Assembly: GCF_004331485.1 (NCBI RefSeq)
Contig: NZ_SJKD01000006.1
Location: 372,001-436,000 of the forward strand
Direction of reading: 5' to 3'
Origin: Kribbella capetownensis
GTDB lineage: Bacteria > Actinomycetota > Actinomycetes > Propionibacteriales > Kribbellaceae
DNA: 64,000 nt
Shown: positions 43,174 to 52,100 of the stretch, piece after piece
Numbering within the stretch: position 1 is the stretch's first letter
Layout: each line of letters starts with the position of its first letter
The notes under the pieces: model-generated
Told to the model about the DNA's origin: nothing
Database searches by the model: none
What the model saw: the letters and a program-made list of their open reading frames with translations, nothing else
Program-made: the position numbers and the translations under genes

Positions 43174-44119
43174 CGAAGCGGCCTCCTCGGGTGAAGCCGA
43201 ACATCAGGCCGGTGCAGATCACCAGGATCGCGACGACCACAGTGGTCAGCGCGGCGGCGTACCCCATGTTGTTGAACGTGAACGCCTGCTCGTAGATGTA
43301 GAGCACGACCGTGCTGGTGGCGCGGGCCGGTCCGCCTTTGGTGAGCACGAAGACCAGGTCGAACGCCTGCAGGCCGGTGACCGCGCCGATCGTCGAGTTG
43401 ACCACGACGAAGAAGCTGGTCGGACGCAGCAGCGGCCAGATCACGTACCGGAATCGTTGCCACGAGCTCGCACCGTCGATCTGCGCGGCGTCCTCGAGCT
43501 CCTTCGGTACGTCCTTCAGACCGGCCAGGAAGACCAGCATCTGATACCCCATCAGGAACCAGACACTGATCACCACATAGGTGCCCAACGCAAGGGACGG
43601 CGTACCGAGGAAGGACACGTCGCCGAGGCCGAACGGCGCGAGGAGCTTGGACAGCGCGCCGCGCTTGTCGACCAGCAGGAACTGCCAGATCAGGCCGACC
43701 ACGACCAGGCTGACCACGTTCGGCAGGAAGAACGCCGAGCGGACCCAGCCGATGCCCTTGAAGTGGTTGCGCACCAGCATGGCCAACGCGAAGCTCACCA
43801 CGAACGCGATCGGCACGAACGTGACGACGTAGATCCCGGTGACCCTCAGCGAGGCCCAGAGCTGGTCGTCGCCGGCCATCAGCTTGTAGTTGGCCAGACC
43901 GACGTACTGGTAGTTGCCGAAGCCGTCGACCTTGAAGAACGCGACACCGAAGGCCAGCACCATCGGCAGTGCGACGAAGATCAGCAGGCCGATGGTGTCC
44001 GGCGCGAGGAAGGCGTACGCCGCCAACGCCTCGCGCCGTTTCCGCGTCATCCCGGCCTTGGCTCTGGGAGCCTGGGCCTTCTTCCGTGCGGTGGTGGGAG
44101 GGGCTGTCGTGGTCACCAT
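43163..44119 (-). CDS. Carbohydrate ABC transporter permease (MalF type)
   Basis: This 318-residue protein has an N-terminal Ala/Lys/Arg-rich cytoplasmic leader of about 28 residues, then six hydrophobic helices and the EAA motif ELEDAAQIDGASSWQRF. It pairs with the MalG-type gene. ATG 44119 shares one base with the stop of the binding-protein gene (TGATG). Confidence 0.92.
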   Translation of the reverse strand: MVTTTAPPTTARKKAQAPRAKAGMTRKRREALAAYAFLAPDTIGLLIFVALPMVLAFGVAFFKVDGFGNYQYVGLANYKLMAGDDQLWASLRVTGIYVVTFVPIAFVVSFALAMLVRNHFKGIGWVRSAFFLPNVVSLVVVGLIWQFLLVDKRGALSKLLAPFGLGDVSFLGTPSLALGTYVVISVWFLMGYQMLVFLAGLKDVPKELEDAAQIDGASSWQRFRYVIWPLLRPTSFFVVVNSTIGAVTGLQAFDLVFVLTKGGPARATSTVVLYIYEQAFTFNNMGYAAALTTVVVAILVICTGLMFGFTRGGRFDED

Positions 44120-45498
44120 CAGCTGATCGGCGCGCCCTGGTAGGTCTTCAGGAACGTGTCGATCTTGGCCGCCGCGTCAGCCGCCGCCTTGGCCGGGTCG
44201 GCCGCGTTCAGCTGGCAGGCCTGGATCGCGTCCGCGATCGGCTGGTACACCTCCGGTGGGAACCGCGGCTCCGGCTTGCCGGTCGGCGCGATCTCGCTGA
44301 CGAACTTCTTCAGCGCACCGTCGGCGAACGCACCCTTGGCGTCCGCGGCCTGCTGCACCGACTTGCGCGGCGGCAGGTTGGTCTTCACCACGGTGTTCCA
44401 CTGCCGCTGCCGTTCGATGCCGGCGGCATCGGTCGAACCGAGCGCCCAGGTGATGAACTTCGCCGCCGCCTCCGGGTTCGCGCCCTTGGAGTTGGCCACG
44501 AACGCCCAGCCGCCGAGGTCGGTGGCCGGCTTGCCGCCGTCCGGGGTCGGGTGCGGAATGATGCCGTACTTGAAGGTCTTGGCCTTGGCGCGCATGTCCG
44601 CGACCGCCCAGATGCCGCTCTGCTGCATCGCGGCCGCGCCGGAGCCGAGGTTCGACACGACGTCACCGCCGCCGTCGCCGAGCGCCTTGCGCGGGGCCAC
44701 CTTGTGCTGGATGGAGTCCTGCCAGAACTTCAGTGCCTGGACGGCGGCCGGCGAGTCGAACGCGACCTTGCCGTCCTTGATCGGCGTACCGTCGCCCTGC
44801 CAGAGGAACGGGTACCAGGTGAAGTTCTGGTAGTAGCCCGGCAGCGTCTCGAACATCACGCCGTACCGGTCCTTGCCGGTCAGCTTCTCCGCGACCGCGA
44901 TGGTCTGGTCCCAGGTCTTCGGCAGGTCTGCCTCGGACAGGCCGGCCTTCTCGAACGCGGTCTCGCTGTAGTACATCGCCAGCGGCTCGATCTCCATCGG
45001 CAGGCCGTAGACCTTGCCGTCGACGCTGCGCGCCTCGAGCAGGCCGGGCAGGTAGTCGGCCTTGGACTCGTCGGACAACGCCGAGCCGAGGTCCTGCAGG
45101 ACGCCGCCGTTGTAGTACCGCAGGAAGTCGCCGGGGCTGATCAGGAAGATGTCCGGTCCCTGTCCCGACTGGAACGCGGTCTGCAGGGTGGTCCCGTTCA
45201 GGTAGTCCTTGCCGGGGATGTAGCGCAGCTTGACCTTGACGTCGTTGTTTTTGTTCCACTCCGCGACGGTGTCGACGAACCACTTGCTCTGTGGGCCCTG
45301 GTCATCGGACGGGCCGTAGAAATTCCAGAACGACATCTCCTTGGCGTTGCCGCCGGAGTCGTCGCCACCACAGGCGGACAGCAGCGGTACGCCGGCCGCC
45401 GACGCGGCGACGGCGCCGAGGCCGCCGCGCAGGATCGAACGGCGGCTGAGCTGCCTGGCAGGACTGCGCCAGATTGCAGGAGTGGGTGTTGCAGCCAT
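44119..45498 (-). CDS. Sugar ABC transporter substrate-binding lipoprotein
   Basis: This 459-residue protein starts at ATG 45498 with GGAG upstream. It has a twin-arginine signal (SRRSILRGG) ending in a lipobox LLSAC with acceptor Cys at about 48. The mature part is a family 1 binding protein typical of oligosaccharide importers. It is the first gene of the minus-strand operon, and an AATCGATT palindrome lies 42 bases upstream, so control by the LacI protein at 47482 is likely. Confidence 0.9.
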   Translation of the reverse strand: MAATPTPAIWRSPARQLSRRSILRGGLGAVAASAAGVPLLSACGGDDSGGNAKEMSFWNFYGPSDDQGPQSKWFVDTVAEWNKNNDVKVKLRYIPGKDYLNGTTLQTAFQSGQGPDIFLISPGDFLRYYNGGVLQDLGSALSDESKADYLPGLLEARSVDGKVYGLPMEIEPLAMYYSETAFEKAGLSEADLPKTWDQTIAVAEKLTGKDRYGVMFETLPGYYQNFTWYPFLWQGDGTPIKDGKVAFDSPAAVQALKFWQDSIQHKVAPRKALGDGGGDVVSNLGSGAAAMQQSGIWAVADMRAKAKTFKYGIIPHPTPDGGKPATDLGGWAFVANSKGANPEAAAKFITWALGSTDAAGIERQRQWNTVVKTNLPPRKSVQQAADAKGAFADGALKKFVSEIAPTGKPEPRFPPEVYQPIADAIQACQLNAADPAKAAADAAAKIDTFLKTYQGAPIS

Positions 45499-45539
45499 CA
45501 CGTGCTCCAGGGGGTGTGCTCTCGAACGACCGAGGATTG

Positions 45540-45551
45540 GCAATCGATTTC
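45540..45551. promoter_or_regulatory. LacI-type operator 1
   Basis: GCAATCGATTTC is a near-palindrome centred on CG, the usual form of LacI-family operators. It lies before the binding-protein gene and is almost identical to a second site 154 bases away. Confidence 0.6.
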
Positions 45552-45693
45552 TCGCAATCTACGAGCGACGACCTGGCCGGTCAAGGCCCGAACCGGTGAC
45601 GATGTGATCAACCTGGCCGATTTCCTCGTGCACGTGAGGGTTTCGACCTGGATGCAGACGTTGACACTGCCGGATCGGGCTGCCTACTCTTCG

Positions 45694-45705
45694 GAAATCG
45701 ATTTC
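45694..45705. promoter_or_regulatory. LacI-type operator 2
   Basis: GAAATCGATTTC is a perfect 12-base palindrome centred on CG, 20 bases before the isomerase start. It shares CGATTTC and the AATCGATT core with operator 1 and fits repression of the isomerase-kinase genes. Confidence 0.65.
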
Positions 45706-45724
45706 TGACATGAGAGGCGCTGGG

Positions 45725-46387
45725 ATGCCAGTTGTGCCGAACCGTGCGACCGCCCACCGCACGGCCGACGAGCTGTCCAGGGACCTGGTGGCACGGGGAT
45801 TGCAAGCGGCGCGGGACGCGATCGAGACCGAGGCCGCGGCGGTGTCCGCGTTGGCGGACCGGTTGGACGGGGTCTTCCTCGACGTACTGACAGCCGTCGC
45901 CGGCTGCGAAGGTCACCTGGTGGTGACCGGCCTGGGCAAATCCGGGCTGGTCGGCCGCAAGATCGCCGCCACGCTCGCCAGCACCGGGACGCCGGCCACG
46001 TTCATCCACTCCGGCGACGCGCTGCACGGCGACTCCGGTGCGGTGACAGCCCGCGACCTGGTCCTCGCCCTGTCCGCCTCCGGTGAGACCGCCGAGGTGT
46101 GCGCGTTCGCCCGGATGCTTCGGGACCGGGAGATCCCGGTGATCGCGATGACCGGCAACGAGGAGTCGACGCTGGCCCGGCTGGCGACGTACACGCTGGA
46201 CACGATGGTGCTGAAGGAGGCGGACCCGCTGAACCTCGCCCCGACCGCGTCGACCACGGCTTCGTTAGCGATGGGCGATGCGCTCGCCTGCGCGCTCGTC
46301 GTACTGCGGGAGTTCAGTCACCACGACTTCGCCCGGTTTCATCCATCAGGTGCCCTCGGCAAGCGTCTGCTGGGGGACGAGGCATGA
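45725..46387 (+). CDS. KdsD/KpsF-type SIS isomerase (arabinose-5-phosphate isomerase-like), no CBS domains
   Basis: I start at ATG 45725 with GAGAGG seven bases upstream (an ATG at 45710 lacks a site), giving 220 residues. It is a single SIS domain whose key stretches match E. coli KdsD: GLGKSGLVGRKIAATLASTG, ALHGDSGA, SASGETAEV, LAPTASTTA and FHPSGALGKRLL. The CBS pair of KdsD is missing. KdsD interconverts D-arabinose-5-phosphate and ribulose-5-phosphate for KDO in Gram-negatives; a Gram-positive has no KDO, so a catabolic role is likely. It overlaps the PfkB gene by four bases. Confidence 0.78.
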   Translation: MPVVPNRATAHRTADELSRDLVARGLQAARDAIETEAAAVSALADRLDGVFLDVLTAVAGCEGHLVVTGLGKSGLVGRKIAATLASTGTPATFIHSGDALHGDSGAVTARDLVLALSASGETAEVCAFARMLRDREIPVIAMTGNEESTLARLATYTLDTMVLKEADPLNLAPTASTTASLAMGDALACALVVLREFSHHDFARFHPSGALGKRLLGDEA

Positions 46388-47343
46388 GTTCGTACGACGT
46401 CTGCGTGCTCGGCTCGTTCATGAAGGATCTGGTCGCGTCGGCCGAGCGGCGACCGCTGCCAGGCGAAACCCTGCACGGGACCGGCTTCGCGGAGTTCCTC
46501 GGCGGCAAGGGCGTGAACCAGGCCATCGCGGCCGCGCGGATGGGTGCCCGGACGGCGATCGTCGGCACCATCGGCGAGGACCGGTACGGCGAGGAGTTCC
46601 TCGAACTGCTCGAGTCCGACGGCGTCGACACCGCGTGGGTGGTTCGTCATCCGTCACTCGGCACGGGGGTCGGTCTGCCGCTCGTACTGCCCGACGGAGG
46701 CAACTCGATCATCATCGTGTCCCGTGCGAATGCGGCGATCACCGCGGACGACGTCGAGGCGGCGGCCGGCGTACTTACCGCCAGTAAGGTCCTCAGCGTC
46801 CAACTCGAACTCCCGGTCGAGGCGAGCCACGCTGCCCTCCGGCTCGCCTCGACCGCGGACGTCACCACGATCCTCACTCCGGCCCCCGTCGGCCCGGTCG
46901 ATCCGACGCTGGCGTCGTACGTCGACATCCTGGTCCCGAACGAGGTGGAGGCGGCCGCGCTGACCGGGCTGAACTGCGACGACGAATCGCAAGTCCCCGC
47001 GATCGCGCGGAAGCTGGCCGAGGAGTGGGACCTGCGCGGGTGCGTCGTGACGCTGGGATCGCGCGGGGCCTACGTCCTGGACCGGGCACGGGACTTCGAG
47101 GAACGGGTGGAGGCGCACCGCGTCGCGACCGTCGACACAGTCGGTGCCGGCGACGCCTTCTGCGGGTCGCTGGCCGCGTCTCTGGCCGGCGGTGCCGAGC
47201 TGATCGACGCCGTACGGCTGGCCAACGCCGCCGGTGCTCTGTCCACCACCGTGAACGGCGCCGCGGACTCCGCGCCGGACCGCGCGACCGCCGTCGCCCT
47301 CCTGGACGGCGCGGCTACCGGCCTCGGCCCGCCGTCACCATGA
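46384..47343 (+). CDS. PfkB-family sugar kinase (ribokinase-like)
   Basis: This 319-residue kinase has the first PfkB motif EFLGGKGVNQAIAAARMG and the second DTVGAGDAFCGSLAAS, with the anion-hole and catalytic Asp. Closest in style to ribokinase. Its ATG overlaps the SIS isomerase stop (ATGA). With a KdsD-type isomerase it could phosphorylate D-arabinose (or another pentose) so the isomerase can deliver ribulose-5-phosphate. The exact sugar is an inference from this pairing. Confidence 0.85.
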   Translation: MSSYDVCVLGSFMKDLVASAERRPLPGETLHGTGFAEFLGGKGVNQAIAAARMGARTAIVGTIGEDRYGEEFLELLESDGVDTAWVVRHPSLGTGVGLPLVLPDGGNSIIIVSRANAAITADDVEAAAGVLTASKVLSVQLELPVEASHAALRLASTADVTTILTPAPVGPVDPTLASYVDILVPNEVEAAALTGLNCDDESQVPAIARKLAEEWDLRGCVVTLGSRGAYVLDRARDFEERVEAHRVATVDTVGAGDAFCGSLAASLAGGAELIDAVRLANAAGALSTTVNGAADSAPDRATAVALLDGAATGLGPPSP

Positions 47344-47351
47344 GATCCTTG

Positions 47352-47417
47352 GTGTCCGCGGAGTGGCGTAGCTCGAATGATGCTGGTGTCCAGGTGCGCA
47401 CCTCACTCCGCGGACAC
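47352..47417 (+). terminator. Hairpin after the PfkB gene
   Basis: GTGTCCGCGGAGTG (47352-47365) and its exact complement CACTCCGCGGACAC (47404-47417) form a 14-base stem with a 38-base loop holding a second palindrome AGGTGCGCACCT (47392-47403). No T-run follows. It may limit read-through into the LacI gene. Confidence 0.5.
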
Positions 47418-47423
47418 TTAGCG

Positions 47424-47450
47424 CTGGATCGGGGTTAGAGTGCGATCCAG
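47424..47450. promoter_or_regulatory. Inverted repeat upstream of LacI gene
   Basis: CTGGATC (47424-47430) and GATCCAG (47444-47450) flank 13 bases, 32 bases before the LacI start. It differs from the AATCGATT operators, so it may bind another regulator or shape the leader. Confidence 0.35.
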
Positions 47451-47481
47451 ACGACCATCGGATCTCCAGCGGGGAGCGGGC

Positions 47482-48489
47482 ATGACGACGATCTACGACG
47501 TCGCGCGTAGATCGGGCGTGTCTCCGGCGACTGTCTCGCGGGTGCTGAGCGGCCGTCGCAACGTGGATCCGCAGTTGTCCGAGAAGGTCCGGGCCGCGGT
47601 GGCCGAGCTCGGCTACCGGCCCAATGGCGTCGCGCGGAACCTGCGCAAGTCCAGTACGAACCTGTGGGCCGTGGTCATCTCCGACATCGAGAACCCGTTC
47701 TTCACGTCGCTCGTCCGTGGTCTGGAGGACGTCGCGCAGACCGAGGGCTACCACGTCGTACTGTGCAACTCCGACGAGGACCCGGCCAAGGAGGCGGCGT
47801 ACGCCTCGGCAGTGCTGACCGACCAGATGGCCGGCGTGGTGATCTCGCCGACGTCGACGGCCGAGGGCGTCCAGCAGCTCGCAGCAGCGAAGATCCCGCT
47901 GGTCCTGATCGACCGCCGGGTCGACGGGGTCGAGGCGGACACCGTGCTGGTCGACAACGAGCACGGTGCGCACGAGGGCGTCAAACACTTGATCGACGGT
48001 GGGTACCAGCGGATCGCGTGCATCACCGGACCGCGGAAGGTCAGCACGGCAATGGACCGACTAGCTGGTTATCGGTCGGCGTTGCGGGCCGGTGGGATTC
48101 GCTACAACAAGGACCTGGTCCGGCACGCGGATTTCCGCGAGGCCGGTGGATATGCGGCGATGGAGAGCCTGCTCGAGCTCGCCGAGCCACCCGAGGCGCT
48201 GTTCGTCACGAACAACCTGATGACGGTCGGTGCGCTGGAATGCCTTGCGAAGAAGGGCCTCCGCGCTCCGGCCGACATCGCGGTCGTCGGCTTCGACGAC
48301 ATCCCGTGGGCAGACCTCGTCGTACCCAGCCTGACAACGGTGGCCCAGCCGACGTACGAACTAGGCCGAACCGCCGGCCTCCTCCTCAAAGACCGCACCG
48401 CCTCCCCCGGCCGCCCACCCTCGACCGTCACCCTCCGCACCGAACTCCACATCCGAGCCACCTCAGCCCCAAGAACCAAGAAACGCTGA
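47482..48489 (+). CDS. LacI-family transcriptional regulator
   Basis: This 335-residue repressor starts at ATG 47482 (GGGAG upstream). The HTH is TTIYDVARRSGVSPATVSRVL, with the hinge helix GVARNLR. A periplasmic-binding-protein-like sensor domain follows (65-325, NPFFTSLVRGLED, VGFDDIPWADLVVPSLTTVAQP). It lies next to the PfkB and isomerase genes and probably controls them and the ABC operon through the two AATCGATT palindromes. The last 110 bases are C-rich. Confidence 0.9.
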   Translation: MTTIYDVARRSGVSPATVSRVLSGRRNVDPQLSEKVRAAVAELGYRPNGVARNLRKSSTNLWAVVISDIENPFFTSLVRGLEDVAQTEGYHVVLCNSDEDPAKEAAYASAVLTDQMAGVVISPTSTAEGVQQLAAAKIPLVLIDRRVDGVEADTVLVDNEHGAHEGVKHLIDGGYQRIACITGPRKVSTAMDRLAGYRSALRAGGIRYNKDLVRHADFREAGGYAAMESLLELAEPPEALFVTNNLMTVGALECLAKKGLRAPADIAVVGFDDIPWADLVVPSLTTVAQPTYELGRTAGLLLKDRTASPGRPPSTVTLRTELHIRATSAPRTKKR

Positions 48490-48815
48490 GACAGCACGAG
48501 GTCGGACACCCGGCAAAGGACACCGCCCTCCCGCCAGCAACCCGCGCACGAGGAACGCAGATCGGACACCGCTTCGCGGCGGCTGTCCCATCGGCCGCCT
48601 CCGGCGGCCGGCGCGGATCGTTTGACGAGCAGGGTGCTGGGCGGACCATCCGCACCTCGTGCAACCAACGCCTTCGGCGGCGGCTACTTCCTTGGCCCAA
48701 CGGTGTCGCGAACAGGGGCGATCGGCGGGAGGGTCCGGCGCGGACGGGTCTGGGAGCACATCCGCGCGGGGCGATAGCCCGCCACGCCGATCAGGTATGG
48801 GTCAGCCGCTGCTGG

Positions 48816-48917
48816 CGTACCTAAGGACAGGAGGTAGTCGCCTGAAGCCGGCTCGCGCAGGCGACGCCAAGCGGGGCCAGGGTGTCAGAGGGGGACTACC
48901 TCCTGTCCTTACGTACG
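48816..48917. repeat. Inner inverted repeat with 18-base perfect arms
   Basis: TAAGGACAGGAGGTAGTC (48822-48839) is repeated exactly in inverse at 48894-48911, and five of the six bases beyond also match. Nested in the left arm, GTCGCCT (48837-48843) can pair instead with AGGCGAC (48859-48865), giving two mutually exclusive hairpins. Confidence 0.75.
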
Positions 48918-48990
48918 GGCAGACGCTGGTGAGGACCGGGCCAACGGTTCGGGCGGGGACAAACCCCGACGGGTCAGGTGGTCCGCCCGC

Positions 48991-49060
48991 AGGCGGGGTC
49001 GATGGCGGGCGGGGTCGACAGCTGGACGGGTCGATAGCTGGCGGGGTCGGTAGCTGGCGG
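48991..49060. repeat. Tandem GGGTCGATAGCTGGC-like repeats
   Basis: About four imperfect copies of a 16-20-base unit, each containing GGGTCG followed in the later copies by AGCTGG. They lie in the right half of the large palindrome. Confidence 0.7.
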
Positions 49061-49191
49061 GCGCCGCGGGAGTTGCTGGCGCCTATCGCGTATGGAACTC
49101 GGCTCCGGTCTGCGAACGCCGCCGGAGGCGGCGGGACAGCAGCCGCCGCGTAGCGGTGTCCTTTCTGCGCGCCGCCGGAGACGGCAGGAGG

Positions 49192-52100
49192 TCAGCCGCC
49201 AGCTTTGTGGAGGAGTTCGAGTTGGCTGAGGGTTAGGTCGGTGGTGGCGGCGGTGATGGTTAGGCGGTAGTGCTGGTAGGTGGCGGGGGTGGGGATTTTG
49301 AGGGGGGGGGTTTGGTGGGGCCAGGGGAAAGACTGGTTGGTTCGGGTGTCTAGGACGGTCCAGGTGGTGTTGTCGGTGGAGGCTTCGAGGTGCCAGGCGG
49401 TGGGGGTGCCGCCGGTGCCTGAGGTGAGGGTGTAGAAGGACGGGGTGACGGGGGTGGGGAGGGACCACGCGATGGTGGGGGTGGGGGTGTCGAAGGTGAC
49501 CTCGGTGGTGGAGGTGTTGTCGAAGAGGGGGTTGCCGGGGTCGTGCGGGATCAGGTCGACGAGAGGGGTGGGGACGGCGTCGTCCTGGGTGATGGAGGGT
49601 GGGGTGGCCAGGGTCGCCCAGTCGGACGGTTCGGGCCCGAGGACGAAGTCGATCTGGCGGGCGGCACGGAGTTCGGCGTCTCCGATTGAGGCGGTGGGCA
49701 ACTGTTTGCCGTCGACCAGGAGGTCTTGGACGTAAGGGTGTTGGACGTTGGACGCCGTGATGGTGATCGGCGAGCCGCCCAGCGGGGTGACGACGGTGCG
49801 GGAGAAGAGCGGCGAGCCGATCGCGTATTCGGGGGCGCCGACGCGGAGCGGATAGATGCCCAGGGCAGCGAACAGGTACCACGCGGACATCTCGCCGTTG
49901 TCCTCGTCGCCGGGGTAGCCCTGGCCGATCTGTTCGCCGACGTACAGGCGGTCGAGGACCTCGCGGACGATGGCCTGCGTCTTGTGGGGTGCGCGGGCGT
50001 AGTTGTACATCCAGGCGATGTGGTGGGCCGGCTGGTTGCTGAAGCCGAACTGACCCATCCGGACGGCCTGGGCCTCGAGCATCTCGTGGATGACGATCGA
50101 GTAGGTGCCCTTCTTCACCGCGAGTTCCGGCGTGGCGAAGAACTCGTCGAGCTTCGCCTCCAGGCCGCGCGGGCCACCGTACAGGTTGGCGAGGCCGCGT
50201 GGGTCGTGGGCGACGTGGAAGGCGAAGTTCCAGCCGTCGGTCTCGGTGAAGTCACCGCCCCACTCGCACGGGTCGAACTCCTCGGGCGTCTTCGCGAACG
50301 TACCGTCCGGCCGACGGCCCTGGAAGAAGTTGACGGCGTCGTCGAAGAGCAGCACGTAGTTCAGCGATCGCCGGCGCAGGTACTCCGCTTCCTCCGCGAG
50401 CTGAGCGCGACGAGCGGCCGGAACTGCTGGATCGTCGGCGAGGCGGGCGGCCATCTCGGCGAGGCCGAAGTCGTTCAGGTACGCCTCGAGCGACCAGGAC
50501 ACGCTCTCCTCGGTGTCGGTGCTCACGTACCCGGTGAAGAACCCCGTCTCCACGCCCTTCCGCCCGACCTCTGTCGCCTCCGGCCCGACGGTGGCGTTGC
50601 GGAGCCCGGCGTCGTACGTCGCCAACGGGTCCGGCAGCTCGACGCCCTTCAGGTAGGCATCCGCGAAGGACACGTCGGAGCTGGTCCCGGTCATGCAGTC
50701 CGCGTAGCCCGGCGACGACCAGCGCGCGATCCAGCCACCGTCGCGGTACTGCTGCACGAACTCGTCGACGAACTCCGCCGCCAGCGACGGGTAGAGGAAC
50801 GCGTACGCCGGCCACGCGGTCCGGTATGTGTCCCAGAAACCGCTGTTGACGTACATCTTTCCGGACTTCTCCACCGCCCGATCGGCCTCGGGCGCGGTGA
50901 CCGGGCTGGCGTAGCGGTAGTCCGGTTCGTCAATAGTGCCGGCGTTCTCGAAGTGGCTGTTCGGGTAGAGGTTGAGCCGGTAGAGGTTGCCGTAGACCGT
51001 GCGCAGCTGCGGCTCGGTCGCACCCTCGGGGCGAATCACCGCAAGCCGTTCGCTCCAGGCCTCCCAAGCGGCCTGCTGGATGTCCTCGAAGGACCGGCCC
51101 TCGAGCTCGAGCGACAGGTTGTGGCGCGCCTGGTCGACGCCGATGAATGACGTCGCGATCCGCAACGTGACTCCGTCGACCGCGGCGAAGGAAGCGGCGC
51201 GCGCGTTGTCGCGGCCACCAACAGTCGGCCCGAAACCCACCGGCGCCGACGAGAAGACGCCGTAGCAGTACATCCGCGTCCGGCCGAACTCCGAGCCGTT
51301 CTCGACCCAGCCGGTCAGCGCAGTCCCGTCGAAGCTGAAGGCGCCGTTCTCGTCGATCGTGTCGAACACCAAGTGCCGGCCGGCCGCATCACCCGGGAAG
51401 TCGAACCGGAAGATCGCGCCATGATCGGTCGGAGCCAGCTCGGCCAGTACGCCGTTCGCAAGGCGGACCGAGTACAGGTCCGGCCGAGCAATCTCGTCAT
51501 CGTGGCTGAAGGCGGCCGCGCGTTCGGCCGGATCGCCGAGCGGCTCGGTCGCGGCCACGGGCATGATCGTCAGCTGGTCCCGGTCGCCCATCCACGGGCT
51601 GGGTTGGTGCGAGAACGACAGGCCCTGCAGCTCCGGCCGGTTGTCGGCGTTGTTCGCGCGGTGGTACTCGTACGGCCAGCGGTGGGTCGACGCGTCGGTC
51701 ACCGGCGTGAGGAAGTTGAAGCCGTTCGGCCAGGCGGTGATCGGCAGCGTGTTGCCGCGGGAGAAGTCGTGGCTGGCGTTGGTGCCGCGCCGGGTGTCGA
51801 CGGACGCGACCAGGTCCGTGCCGTCCAGCCGGGCCGGCGCCGGCGCGATCTCGATGTCGTCGAGCCAGCCCTCGAAAGGCCCTGAAGGGGCGTCGACCAC
51901 GAGCAGCACCTGGTCGACGGTCTTCCCGGCCGCCGGGGTGAGGTCGACCTGTACGTCGTTCCACTGGTTCGCGTAGAGGATCTTGGCCGCGCCCTGGCCG
52001 GCCGCGTCGAACGGCATCCCGTACTGGTCCGTGACGTCGAGATCGGACAGGCGAGTGCCGTCGGTGAAGACCAGGTCCACCACGGCGTACGTCGCCGAGT

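Larger units (their letters stand above)
48556..49169. repeat. Long imperfect inverted repeat framing the LacI-GH92 intergenic region
   Basis: Left arm 48556-48610 and right arm 49117-49169 are reverse complements over about 55 bases. Shared blocks include GGACACCGCT, CGCGGCGGCT and GCCTCCGGCGGC. The arms are concentric with an inner repeat pair (48816-48917), so the whole 702-base gap between convergent genes (48490-49191) is one large, decayed palindrome. No gene is evident inside. Confidence 0.7.

Noticed and set aside
48991..49060. Tandem repeats considered as a CRISPR array
   Set aside because: Units are 16-20 bases, imperfect and contiguous with no spacers; no cas genes are present.
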